Positions 42,127-53,699 of a stretch of 64,000 nt of DNA are shown piece after piece. The DNA comes from Tricholoma matsutake. Taxonomy: Eukaryota > Basidiomycota > Agaricomycetes > Agaricales > Tricholomataceae. The DNA lies in contig AP026550.1 in assembly GCA_026075535.2 (NCBI GenBank), positions 8,866,001 through 8,930,000 of the forward strand, read 5' to 3'. The number at the start of each line of letters is the position of its first letter. Position 1 is the first letter of the stretch. The position numbers were made by a program, and so were the translations under genes. The notes under the pieces are model-generated. The model did not search any database, was not told the origin of the DNA, and was given only the letters and a program-made list of their open reading frames with translations.

Positions 42127-43573
42127 TAGCACCCCCCTGATCTGCTTGCAGTGGTGGTGGTGGTGCCCTCTGTTCTAGGTCATGGTTGTTCGCTCTGGCT
42201 CATTTCCCCCCCCACTGTTCGTTGTTTGTCCTGCCATCATTCTTGCCATCCCTGTCCTCCCCATTGTCATCATGTTGGCCGTGTGGTAGCCATTCCTCCC
42301 CCCCTCCCCATTGCTCCCTGTTTCCACCCTGAGAGCAGTTGCTCACCATGGTGGTTCAGGGTGCTGCTGCAGTTGTGGCAGTGGCAGTCATCATTGTCCC
42401 CAGGCCATTTTGTTGCTTGCAGCAGTGGTTCAGGTTGCTGCAGTGATCATGCTTGGGCAGTCCTCAGTCAACGGGTGGAGGTGAGTGTGTGTTGGTTGGG
42501 GCCTTCATGGCATTGTGAGATAAAACCTGTATAGGATGAAAATAAAAGTTAGTTGAATCAAGAAAACAAGAAATGAACATCAAAAAACTTACCTGGGGCC
42601 CAAACAATGATACACATCGCTTGGGCCCTTATCTCATCCTCATACCCCCCCACCCTGTCCCTGTCCCCATCCTCATCATTTTCTCCTCGCTATTGGTTGT
42701 GCTGTGCACCATGTGATCAGCTGCTCATGATGGTGGTTTGAGGTGTTGCAGTGGTCATAGTTTCAGCAGCTGGAGGTGCATTGGCTGGGATCATTGTGTC
42801 ATTGTGAGACAAAACCTGCAGAGAATGAAAATAGAAGTTAGAAAAATAAGAAAGGAACAGAATAAAAACTTACCTGTGGCCTCATCCTCATACCCCAGTC
42901 CCATCCCCATGTTGGTATTTATCTTCCTGCCATTCATTCATCTGGTGGTGGTGGTGATGGTGGCCATGTGGTCCCCTTCTTTGTCCAAATGAAAGCCTCA
43001 CATCCCATTTAGATGGGGAGGAGGGTGGCATTTCGTGGCTGCTGTCAAGCTTAAAACATTGTAATATTAAACAAAGAATATATTGTTAGTTAAGTTGAAA
43101 AGAAAGAAACAAAAAGCTTACAATTTCAACATGGGAGTCATCATGGTGAAAATGCAAGTTATCATCTATGGAAATAAGAAAAGCATATTATTAGTAGTGA
43201 AAAGAAAAAGAGAAGGAGAAACAATTACATACTGCTATGGTCAGTGTTACTGAGTGTCGTGGACTCATGGAGAGTGATAACAATGTTGATCAAGAAGTTC
43301 AATCACCATTGTCAGTTGTGTTTCCATGGTCTCAATGCTTTTTGTTTCTCATGTGCATTGAGCATTGTACAGCAGATGAAGATTGACATGCATAAATTAA
43401 CTAAAATTGAGTAAATATGATATGGTACTGGCTAACTGGCCCAACTTGGCACTACCCATGAAAACCCACAACACTGTGTGGATGGGTGTGGTATGACACA
43501 GGTTCAGGATTTCAGGCACCCTACCCATACCTGTATACCCCATGACCCTTACCCGCACCCATGCTACACCCTA
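42127..43573 (-). mobile_element. Hairpin-intron repeat, copy 7, inserted into E3 RT
   Basis: 1447 bp between two halves of one RT, flanked by ACC on both sides (42124-42126; 43574-43576). It carries the hairpin GGGCCCAA...TTGGGCCC (42596-42628), an intron 42527-42592 (GTAAGT, AACTAAC, TATACAG), and a second intron-like unit (about 42818-42873) whose hairpin is lost. The right end (CCCTACCCATACC...CATGCTACACCCTA) resembles hAT subterminal sequence, so it may be composite. Confidence 0.6.
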
Positions 43574-44778
43574 ACCATGGTTGGTACAAAAGGCTGCCTT
43601 CCACTCATCTCCCTCCTTTATCCTCACATTATTGTAACCCCAATGGATGTCGAGCTTGGTGAAGTATCAGGCTCCATGGAGCTGGTTCACAAGTTCAGAG
43701 ATGAGAGGTAATGGGTAGTGATTTTTGACTGTAATGTTGTTCAGCCATCTGTAGTCTTGAACTGGTCAAAGTGAGCCATCCTTCTTCTTGACAAAGAAAA
43801 AGGTCGAGGCCATGGGTGACTTTGATGGTCAAATATGTCCAGAGGCTAGGTGCTCATGGATGAACTGGTCAAGCCATCACTGTTCTTCAGGAGAGAGAGG
43901 ATAGACCTTGCAGGATGAAGGGGTTGCACCAGGGGTGAGTTCAATTGCATGATCCCATGGCTTGCATGTGGGGAGAGAGTTGAACAATTCCTTGGAGAAC
44001 ACGTCCCTGAACTCATGGAGATGAGGAAGCAAGGAATCAGTAGAGGATTTAGCAGCATTTGTTTTTGTGAAAGGCCTCAGCAAGGCATTGGGATATGTTT
44101 GATGTAGCACACACCTTGTGTCATGGACGAATTGCAGTGTAGAAGATCCAATCACCTTCCTCCACTTCCTCTGGCTCCTCATCATCATCATCATCATCTG
44201 AGTCCGGCATCAGATCAGGAACCCCTTCTAACTCCACTTCAGGTATAGGCAGGGGTCCAGCACAACACTTCTGAGTACATTGTATTGAGGCCCTTTGTCC
44301 ATGATGTTCTTGCCTGGCTTCTGTGAAACAAGTGTGACAGCAGGATAGACACCAGCTCATTGTAACCTCCCCAGTATGCCAGTTGACCTCTGGGTTATGG
44401 TCTCAAAGCCACAGATAGCTGAAAATCACCTTCTGCTTTCCTAATTGAGTGACAGCAAAAAGGGCATGCTCACTATGATCTTTGTAATGGAGGACCAGGT
44501 CTCCAACCTCTTGGATGGCACCAGCTTCATTTGGGGACCCATCCACATTATAAACAGGTATTGGATGTGAGAGTGAGCGAGTATTCAGGTGATGTTGTTG
44601 TGCGAGATGGGCATCAATGAAGAGACTGGTTGCACCAGAGTCCAGGAACACAGAGACACTGAGTATCTGTCCAGTGTCAGTAGTCTGTAGTTCAATTGCT
44701 AGGCTCAAGGAATGTGTAGAGGGAGTGGATGCAACAATATATTTGCATGGTAGCTTGCACTCCCATGTTTTAATTTTG
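43574..44778 (-). pseudogene. E3 RT start and protease
   Basis: RT entry (VYPLSPEEQ, ELTPGATPSSC), an acidic linker (DLMPDSDDDDDDEEPEEVEE), and the protease motif FLDSGATSLFIDAHLAQQ with YNVDGSPNEAGAI. Split from the rest of the protease leader by the insertion at 44779. Confidence 0.85.
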
Positions 44779-45567
44779 GAGATGTGTTGATCGATCTTGC
44801 TTTTACCAAACATTTCAGAGAATATCTCCAAGTGCTGGGGAATCTGCTCCTTTGCAAACAACTTTGTGGCCTTTTAGGATGCATTGGTCAGTCATGCTCT
44901 ACAATTGTAATGCCACTGAGACCAGGTCTTCAGTTGCTAATATATAAAAATGGTCAATAAACTGTTTGAAATACATGAGTTTTCATCATCTACCTTTTGT
45001 TGGTCTTCAATCGCAGTCATCAGCATTGCAGCTTCTTCCTCCATCAAGTCCATGAGGGTTTTACTGGGGAATTTCTTCTTGATCTCAGGATATTCCTTAA
45101 ATCAACCCTCCAACAGTTGTGGCCAGAAGGTGTGATAAGCTCCCGCTTCCTGTGCCACAAGATAATGTTTGTCATACAATAGAAGGTATGTTTCCTGCTC
45201 TTTAGATGCCCATTTTTTTGGCATCATCTACATCATGCACCACTATCAGGGGTGAGATAAGCTACAATTTCCAATGAGGAACATACCTTTATGCCAGGTC
45301 TCATAAAACTACTGGGTGGGGTGAATTTGCCAAAAGTTAAAAAAATTTCTAGGACAAGCATTCATTCATGCATTAGTTGTAGGATTGACAAGTGTTCAGT
45401 GATGCATTAGTTGCATGGTTCTTGTATGTCTCAAACCTCAACCTGACAGGTTAGTTCCCACATTGCCCATATAAGATTAACATTGATCTAACCCTTATTT
45501 ACCAAGCTTTGTGTTCCCTGTCAATATCATTCTATCTATACACAACTGCCCTATATGACTGGCATAG
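44779..45567 (-). pseudogene. Foreign insert in E3: fragment of an unrelated gene
   Basis: E1-like sequence stops near 44778 (AATTTTGG) and restarts near 45567 (GAGCAGAGGGAGAGATGG). Between them, on the minus strand: KKWASKEQETYLLLYDKHYL, EAGAYHTFWPQLLEG, YPEIKKKFPSKTLMDLMEEE, and later AKEQIPQHLEIFSEMFGKSK. This pattern is common in transposon-associated hypothetical proteins of agarics. The ends and mechanism of insertion are not resolved. Confidence 0.5.
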
Positions 45568-46710
45568 AGCAGAGGGAGAGATGGGAAGAGCAGGTACATT
45601 TTTAGCCAACTTTGAAGGGTCAGAGAGGGGAATGGTCATGGAAATAGATTCATTCTCTGGGGATTCAACTGACAAAACTTCAAAGTGGTTATGGACAGGC
45701 AGTGAGGGCATACGATTCACTTGCTGCAAATAGAAGAATCCTGCTCCTCTACAACTTCTGACTTGATCTCCTCTGCAACCTGATCCTTTGCTTCCTCAAC
45801 ATCTACAAGCACCAACAGGTCTTGGAGGAGTTCATCTCACCCCTCAGGGGTGAGCATGCAGATATTCTGACAATGGGGACATGCTCTGGCCCTGTGCCCA
45901 GTTTCCCCACAGCAGTAGCAGAGATCCAACCTATGCACACAGCTGCAGGCTGCATCAACATCCATTGGTACTGGGACATTGATGGTGGGTGCGGGAGTCT
46001 GATGGACAGGAATGGGGTTATGGTGGGGAAGGGTTCGATTGAAGGTGTAGGGTGGGTGCATGAGTGGTAGTTGGAGCATGGAATGCAGCATTACACACTG
46101 CATTCATGAGTCAGTTCTCATCACAGAGTGAAGCAGCTTCATACCAAGCATAGATATCATTGTCTGCTGGGCGCCCTTCCAACATCTGTGCAATCTGGTC
46201 CTGAATCTCTCAATTGAGGCCCCATCAGAACTTCAACACAACTGGTAGCCCACTCCCATATCCTGCCATGTCCACCAAATCCTTAAACTCGTTGATATAG
46301 TTGTCCACAGATCAATGTGCCTGATGGTAAGAGGATGACTCGAGCCATGTCACTGCTTGGTGGCACTCATTGAGGGGACAAAAGTGGCATACAAACTCTG
46401 CTCAAAAGTCACCCCAAGTGAAGAAAGGTAGAGAACTGAGCTCTTTAGTTTGGCGCAGAATACGGTCCATGTAGAGATAGGTGCATTCGGATTTCATGTA
46501 TGTGAAGGCCCAATAAATTTTTGCAGCCTCATCAATGAATTGATGCAACTGGGGACTGATGTACAACTCACAGGAATTAAGGAATGCATGCCCCTGTGCA
46601 TGCACACCATTAAATTTGGGGGGGGGGGGGAGGAGACAGTTTGATCTGGGTGTGCTCCTTAGTGGGCACATTAGGTGGCACATCGTTGTTGGGCATGCTT
46701 GGAGTTGCAA
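45568..46710 (-). pseudogene. E3 Gag middle and zinc knuckle
   Basis: Capsid segment FNGVHAQGHAFLNSCELY and WAFTYMKSE, a TGA near 46402 after FTWGDF (same as E1), and knuckle CYCCGETGHRARACPHC near 45880. Further shifts occur around 46100-46380. Confidence 0.85.
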
Positions 46711-46855
46711 TAGGGGGAATATTGGTCATGGAGCTAGTCTGAAGGGTTCTGATGAAGTTTTTGATTGTAGATTTAAGCAAATCGATTTGCATGCATATTC
46801 CAGTAATGTTGCTTTCAAGTGCATTGAGGTGCTCTGATGTGTACATGTCACTAGG

Positions 46856-47344
46856 TAGGGCAAGGCAGGGGTTACCCCTGGGTGTCAAATATCATGCCCT
46901 TACCCCTACCCCTGAACACCCTACCCTTAGGGGTAAGGGTATGGAAACATATAAGGGTTGCCAAGGGTATGGGAGGGTTTGTCAAGGGCACAAGGGTTTG
47001 GCATAAAATCAACATATTTAGAGCAAAATTCATTTGAAAAGTGTTGATAACTATGGTGTTTACTATTAATATCACATATTCATATCTATTATTAGCATAT
47101 GAAAGCATTTATCATGTTGGACAATCCCAAAATCTGAATTTAATTGATGAAAATCTTGAATATGAGTCTTTGCAGCTTAAAGAATCAAATGATATTCTTA
47201 CATAAGCATACCCCTGGCATACCCCTGTACCCTTAGTAAGGGTACAGGGGTATGCAAGGGTATGAACTTCCAAACCCCTACCCTTACCCCTCATACCCTT
47301 AGCCCAAAAACACAAGGGTATACCCCTACCCCTGCCTTGCCTTA
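46856..47344. mobile_element. 489 bp hAT-like MITE with 8-bp duplication TCACTAGG
   Basis: TIRs TAGGGCAAGGCAGGGGT and its inverted match (TAAGGCAAGGCAGGGGT, 16 of 17). Target duplication TCACTAGG at 46848-46855 and 47345-47352 is exact. Subterminal CCCTACCC/GGGTAAGGG motifs are abundant. No transposase. Inserted in E3 gag. Confidence 0.88.
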
Positions 47345-47508
47345 TCACTAGGGGGCGCATTTGGCAAAAATGGTGGCACACTAAAGGTGGGACTGTCGGG
47401 AATGGTGTGTAGGGAGTCTGTGGAGCTTTGGGAAGCATCATCCACTCTGTACCTGCCTATCTTGGGCAGTGCATTCATGATTTCGGGCCTTAGGAGAGAG
47501 TTTTCTAC

Positions 47509-47941
47509 TATAAGGGCAACCTCAGCCTCTAGCAAAGGGTAATCCAAAGTTAAAATTATACTACATATTACAGGGATTGGAGGCACACCTTGCAAAGGGA
47601 AATCCAAAGAGAAAACTCTGAGGACCCCTTTGCCAATGCCCAGTATATGTGAGGACTGTAAAAATCAAATAATCTAAAAATAGAAAAGGCAGAGATAGGC
47701 AGATCAAGGCCACCAAATGACATCATACCAAGGGGTAGATGTTGGAAGGGGTGCTCTGCCTCTATATATAAAACTGTCAACATGCACAAATGTGATAGAA
47801 AGGAAAATTAGTAATAAAATAAGGAAAAATCATAGAAAATGAAGAATAAAAGGAAATGAAGTGAGGAAAAATATAGGATGAACATAAAAAATAGGAGAAA
47901 CACACAGGGCACCCCCCCAAGTCCCCCCTAGTCCCCTTACA
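47509..47941 (-). repeat. 5' LTR of E3
   Basis: 433 bp, minus strand TGTAAGGGGACTAGGGGGGA...CCTTATA. CATATAC TATA-like box 28 nt upstream of AGAGTTTTCT (minus strand of 47610-47619), which pairs perfectly with the primer site at 47497-47506, 2 nt inside the LTR. Confidence 0.9.
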
Positions 47942-48780
47942 ATTCTCTCCTCCACTTCCCTCTGTACCTAAGTACTACGGTACATGCCATTTCAAATTTG
48001 GGCTGTTGTTCTGCTCTGAGACCAAGCCATCACAGTCAGATTTCAAAATTTGCACCACTAGAGCCAAACATGCATCTACTGCCACAGCAAGTTTTGGCAG
48101 TCACTATAGGAAATTGTCCAAATATTCAGATTCAAACCAAGCATGTACCACTCATAAAATTACACCATGGACCTATTTCCTCTAGTGAATGGGTTGGAGT
48201 CTGGGGTGCTCCAGCATTGCAAAAAAATATACAGGGTCCATTTTTTTGCTAAGGCCAGTTTAGCTGGAGTTGTGGTTAATTATTGATTTACTAACTAGTT
48301 ATGTAATCAGGCACAATTTTTAAAATGGTAATATGACATCACTTCTATAGGCACTTTGCCCATGCTAGCCCAGATGCCTCACAAGTCTCACAAATCCACT
48401 TTGTTGGCATCTGTTCAAGGGCTATACACTGAAGGTGATACTGTAAAACATGTAAGTCACAGTTATAGCCCAGTTTGTGAGACTACCCAATGAGTTTAGC
48501 ATCCAGGTTGCCAACACTCAATTGCCACACTTGGCTCAACACCAAAATTCATCACCATTTTGCACAAGCACCCATTAAGGGCACCAATCTGATGAGGGGC
48601 TCTCTTATGCCTACCATGGGCAGATGTCTCAACAGCCTCTTCACATTCTGGGCCTCCCCATTGGATTTCTGCAACAGGTGGTAAACTGGTGGGGGGTTCA
48701 TGGAGACTTAGACTACTTGGTGGGATCTTGTAGTTCTTTTACATTCAGGTCAGTACAAACCTCAGAATTTAACACTAATC
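47942..48780. other. Unassigned, Helitron-like end in part
   Basis: 48235-48310 is an inverted match to 34390-34440 (CAGGGTCCATTTTTTTGCTAAG, ACTAACTAG). No protein motif is recognised. Confidence 0.35.
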
Positions 48781-50007
48781 AAGCACATAGGTAAGCTACA
48801 CTGTACCAAATAATATGGACTATTGAATGCATACAGTGTATCGAATGATACAGGTTTGGTGAATAGTGTCGAATGCTCTCATAGTATGTATAACATGTAC
48901 TAGTATCAAATGAATACACTTTTACAATTCTTGCTTGTGATACACTATGAAGAATGTTAATAATATACAGATCAGAGATAGCGTACACAGTACTTGGCAA
49001 TGGCATCGGCAATGGCATCAGCAACGGCATTGGCATCAGCATAAAAGTATGGCATTGGCATCAGGCACCACTTTGCCATAATGGTACAACCTAGCTGCAT
49101 GTACTATAGTGAATTACAATGCTTGGTATAGATGTGCATAGGAGAGTGTATGGCCTAGCTATGGGCAATGATCCAATAATTCATTCTATGTAGTGCAGAC
49201 CTACCCAATGGGTCTTTTACAATTCTTGCTTGTGATACACTATGAAGAATGTTAATAGACAGATCAGTGACCTATGAGATAGTGTTGGACATGGTACTCG
49301 GCATTGGCATCAGCACAGATGTGCAGTAAGAATCTAATACCGTTGATCAAATAGTCATAGCCATCGGCATCAGCATCAGCAGACACATCGGCACAGAAAT
49401 CTACATCAACATCAACATTGGCAGCAGCAGACAGACACTTTGGGGTGGAAATCTATATACCAAGAGCATCTGCAATGGGCATTAGCAAACCAGACACACA
49501 ATGGGTGCAGGCAGTATGAATGAACAAAATCAACAAAACAGCAGTGTTCATCCTAGCTAATATAACAATGTTGGTACTAGCTAATTGTGAGAACTGGCAG
49601 GATTGGCCATGTTATCATGTGTTCGAATGTCTGAGAACCTGCAAGACATATGCGACCTTGCTATTCCAGCTTCTCAACCTTGGCCATGTAGAGATGATGA
49701 CTGGCATCCTTGTATGAGGTGCCAAGGTTGTTTTGCAGGGCTTTCACTTCAGCATGGCAGCTCAACAGCTCCCTGTCTGTCAATTTCTGCAACAGGATGA
49801 ACTAATAGTCATACAAATGAGGACAAGGCACTTACTGGATCAGCAGGTAGCATTAGCTGGTTGTGGGCCAATGTGTAGTAGTATGGTGTATCAGTCATGT
49901 TTCCAGACTGCAAAGTCATACAAACAAGACACGGCATTGGCCAAGATGCAGCATCAGCTAAGACATGGCATTGGCCAACAGGACAACATCGGCCCAAGGA
50001 TGGCATC
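48781..50007. repeat. GGCATC-rich repeats and a ~100-bp direct repeat
   Basis: GGCATCGGC / GGCATCAGC / GGCATTGGC units cluster at 48995-49070, 49300-49440 and 49935-50005. CTTTTACAATTCTTGCTTGTG plus about 80 following bases occur at 48918 and 49214. No gene. Confidence 0.6.
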
Positions 50008-50332
50008 TAGGGAACTGCACAGGTTTTACCCATGGGTTTCCCACGCCTTTATTTCCTAATTTATTCAATGAGTTTTGCATGAAAACTCATGAAAAAATGA
50101 TTTTCTGAAAGCTATTCAATGGATGCTTGTGATACAAGGCACAAAATAATTTATTTTCGACCTTGTCACATGACAGATGTCACCCAAATATTCTTTTATG
50201 TGTTAGATCACAAAGAGCCAACAAAAAGCTTCCAGAAAATCTTTTTTTCATGATTTTCCATGCAAAACTCATTGAATAAATTAGGAAATAAAAGCGTGGG
50301 AAACCCACGGGTAAAACCCATGCAGTTCCCTA
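50008..50332. mobile_element. 325 bp MITE with ~110-bp TIRs
   Basis: Left arm from TAGGGAACTGCAC, right arm ending GCAGTTCCCTA. The arms are inverted over about 110 bp (GGGTTTCCCACG, CCTAATTTATTCAATGAG). Flanks ATGGCATC and CTGGCATC match at 7 of 8, as expected for an 8-bp hAT-type duplication. Confidence 0.82.
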
Positions 50333-50616
50333 CTGGCATCAGGCCAAGGACGGCTAGGCTGGCAGCAATGAGACTTTGAAAAGAAGAAAATCTTACCCCC
50401 CCATGTGCCATGTGTACATTGAATTCAACCTTCTTGCAATAGGCCTCCATTGCCTGGTGGGTAGCTGGAATCATAAAATGGGGCACTAGATAGTGCTGCC
50501 CATTGTCACTTCAGATAATGACATATCCATCAGGAATATAAGTGTCAGTTTGCTGATTGCTCATGGTATAGATAACACAGATGATAACAAGTGATACCGT
50601 TTAATCAGGACATTAT
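50333..50616. other. Spacer, nothing recognised
   Basis: No convincing ORF or repeat. Confidence 0.4.
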
Positions 50617-51083
50617 TTGTTTATATATATCAATTGTATATACCAACAACATGTGATTGTTGATTTTCAGTGTTTCACTCTTTTTCATCTCAACATCGAC
50701 CCTGCTGCTGCAGCTGACTCATCAGCCATGAATGTTACATGCCAACAAGTGCTTGGCCAGATCAGCAAGATTGAGCAATCCATCTGCAATGGACTTCGGG
50801 ACCAAAGTATCAAGGCCATGATGAAGGAAAGAAAATCGGCCCTTGTGAGTGGATTGGCATGCTATCAGATCAACAATGCACTTACAAATTGTAGAAAACA
50901 TTATTTGCCTGGCAAAGAGAGGTTCTCACAGAGGATGTGCAGGCTGTCTTCTGGGCTGATGCCTTTTTGTGGGGATTTGTGGTAGCATGGTCAAAGTCAG
51001 ATAGGACAGGGGACCAGAAGTTAATTGAAGGTCAACTGAGGGCAATGAAGACCTTTGACAAGAAATAGGGCATAACAGGACCT

Positions 51084-51620
51084 GTGTCCACATTGGCTGG
51101 ACCAACTGCATCAGCAATGGCAGCAGCAATGGCAGGTGGAATGGCAACAGCAGGTGGAATGGCAATGGCCACTGGAATGGGAACAGCAGCGGGAATGGGA
51201 ATGGCAGCGGGAACAGGAATGGCAGTGGGAACGGGAATGGCAGCAGGAACAGGAATGGCAGCAGGAACGGGACAGCAGTGGGAACAGGAATGGCAGCAGG
51301 AACGGGAACAGCAGCAGGAATGGGAATGGCAGCAGGAACGGGAACAGCAGCGGGAATGGAAACAGCACCAGCCAAGGAAGCAGGAATGGCAGTGGCCAAG
51401 ACAGCAGGGATGGCAGTGGCAAAGAAAGGAGGAGCAGCAGCAGCAAAGGCATGAGGAGCAGCAGCAGCAACAGCAGCAGCAATGCCAACAGCAGCAATGC
51501 CAACACCAACAAGGATCGAAGCAGTACCGGCACTGGCCAAGATGTGGGCCCAACCAGAAGCATCAGGATCCAGACTTCCAGCCCCAGCCCAGCGACCAAT
51601 GCTGCCAGCAATCACAGTGA
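51084..51620. repeat. 18-bp minisatellite and Gln-coding repeats
   Basis: Degenerate units of GGAATGGCAGCAGGAACG, then CAGCAG runs. Three plus frames and two minus frames stay open, so the coding frame cannot be decided from openness. Confidence 0.8.
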
Positions 51621-52884
51621 GACCCAGGCCATGAGAGGTGCAGAGTAGCAGGGGATCAGACGAGGATTTTGATGAGGAGACAGAGAGCCATGCTGGTGCC
51701 AATCCCAGGATGGAGCAGAAGTGGCACAATGCAGCAAGGGTGGCATGAGGAGCACCCCAGCAAGGGAGTTTGTGAATGACACCATGTGCATGATGTGTCA
51801 GGCTTAGGCATGAGTGTTGGGAGCAGGTGAATGGGAAAATGGCCTGCTACTTCTGTGGGAAAGGGAAAGTTTGGTGTGATCCAGAGGATGTGGATCAAGT
51901 GCCAGGAACCAAGAAAGCAAAAGGATTGGCAAGAAGAAAAGCAAAGAAGGCATGATTTTCCAGTGAAGACAGTGGAGAGGAATTGTCTAGGCGGTTCACT
52001 GCAAGCCAAAAAGGAAAATCAAAAGGTTAGTTCATCCATATCATGACACATAAAACCACTAACATGTATACCCATAGCTGTGGAAGAGGATATCAACATG
52101 GCCAATCCCAAGCCTGAGCTGACTGCCCTCCCTGCCCTGACTCCCTACCCCTCTGCCGGTGACTACACCACCTTCACTGGATGTCTATACCAACTGGAGG
52201 AAGACATGTACAAGCATGCACGGTGGAATGAAGAGTCATTCCAAGAGTCCTGACTCCACGTATGAGAACTCTGGGACACAGTCGACTTGCTTCAAAACAG
52301 GGTGAACGACATTGAGGCATACCTTGGGTTGCAGGCTGGTGCACAACCCATTGCATTGTACAATGGTTACATGGCTGGGCAGGTGGTTCACCTTGAGAGG
52401 ACTCCAAGCAGGAGGGCAGAGGCAGATTGGGAAGGAATGACAGATGCCAAGGAAGTAGATGCCGCTCCTGCTCCTGCTCCTGCTCCTGCTCCCACTCCTG
52501 CTCCCACTCCCACTCCCGCTGCTGCTGCTGGTGACAAAGACAAACAGATGGCAGAACTGGTTGAGGAGGGGGGATTTGTTGAGGGTAACACTGAGCCTGA
52601 GCATGGTGAGGAGGGACTGGCTGTGCCTGAAGAGGTTGCAGGGAAAACATCCTTGGCTGGCACCCCCCCCCCCCCCCTCCCCCCCATCCAAATTATTCCT
52701 GCCACACCACAGGATTCTCAAGAAATGGTACAGCCCACAACATCGATGGCCCCACCACTCCCTCTCCTCTTCCCCCCAATGTCACTCACCAAGCCTGAGG
52801 CTGCCGCCCCAGCATCGGCAGTCAATGTAATCACCTCACCCCAGCCCTCAACTCCCCCTGCACAGCTGCACCAATCCCCACACA

Positions 52885-53699
52885 TAGTGTTTAAAGGTCC
52901 AGTCCAGTCCAGTTTTTGACTTCCAAATGGGGCAACCGGCAACTGCAACTGGTCTAGGACTGACCCAGATATTGGAGGACCGCAATCGGACCCTTTAGGA
53001 CTGGTCCTAATCGGTCCATGGACTGAAAAAAGACTGGTTCAGACTGGTCTTTTGTCGTAAAATTTATCATGCCGAATAACCCATATGTATCTCAACAAAT
53101 ATGACCATTATTTCATATATATTATATTCATGGATAGAGATTGTAATGCTCCGTAGACCAATCCAACATTTAAGCAATTCCATCAAGATTTGACTGAGAT
53201 ATGGCCAAAACTGAAAGGACATGTGTTCAAGTTGCAGTTTGTAGTTTGTAATTTGTAGTTTGTAGTTGCACTCATTTGGGATGTTATTTTAATAAAATCC
53301 CATGGTAAAGATGATTATGTGTGTTGTTGTTACTTTTATGATGTCATATAGCTGTAATAAGCAATGCAATCAAAGTTGTTCTGATACAACAAAATACTCA
53401 TACAAAAATGTTTTTGGTCATATCTCAACCAATTCTTGACTGTTTTTGATGATCCAGGGACCGAAAATAAAGTAAATATGTGTGGGAGTAAGGTCCAACA
53501 TATGTTGGGACAAAAGACCAGTCACAACCAGTTTTAACTGGTTTTTCATTGGTCCAACTATATTTTTCAAAATGAAAGACCAGCAACTGGACTGAAAAAG
53601 ACCAGTCCATAAATAGACCACTGGTCCGGTCCTAATCAGTCCAGTTCAGTTCAGTTTCGGTTTTTTTTTCAGTCCTACAGACTGGACCTTTAAACACTA
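52885..53699. mobile_element. 815 bp hAT-like MITE with exact 8-bp duplication CCCACACA
   Basis: TIRs TAGTGTTTAAAGGTCCAGTC and its complement. CCCACACA flanks at 52877-52884 and 53700-53707. No transposase. Related fragments at 13948-14159 and 34885-35327. The element also carries many CCAGT/ACTGG inverted motifs. Confidence 0.93.

Larger units (their letters stand above)
42040..47941 (-). mobile_element. E3: E1-family element broken by three insertions, 3' end missing
   Basis: Minus-strand copy of the E1 family. It keeps the 5' LTR (47509-47941), primer site (47497-47506), gag, protease and part of RT. Integrase and 3' LTR are absent. Inserts: 46856-47344 (hAT MITE in gag), about 44779-45567 (foreign gene fragment in protease) and 42127-43573 (hairpin-intron repeat in RT). 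Gag shares the TGA of E1. Confidence 0.88.

Noticed and set aside
51032..51729. Cys-rich or Leu/Pro-rich ORFs on the minus strand
   Set aside because: They are reverse readings of the CAG and GGAATGGCAG repeats.
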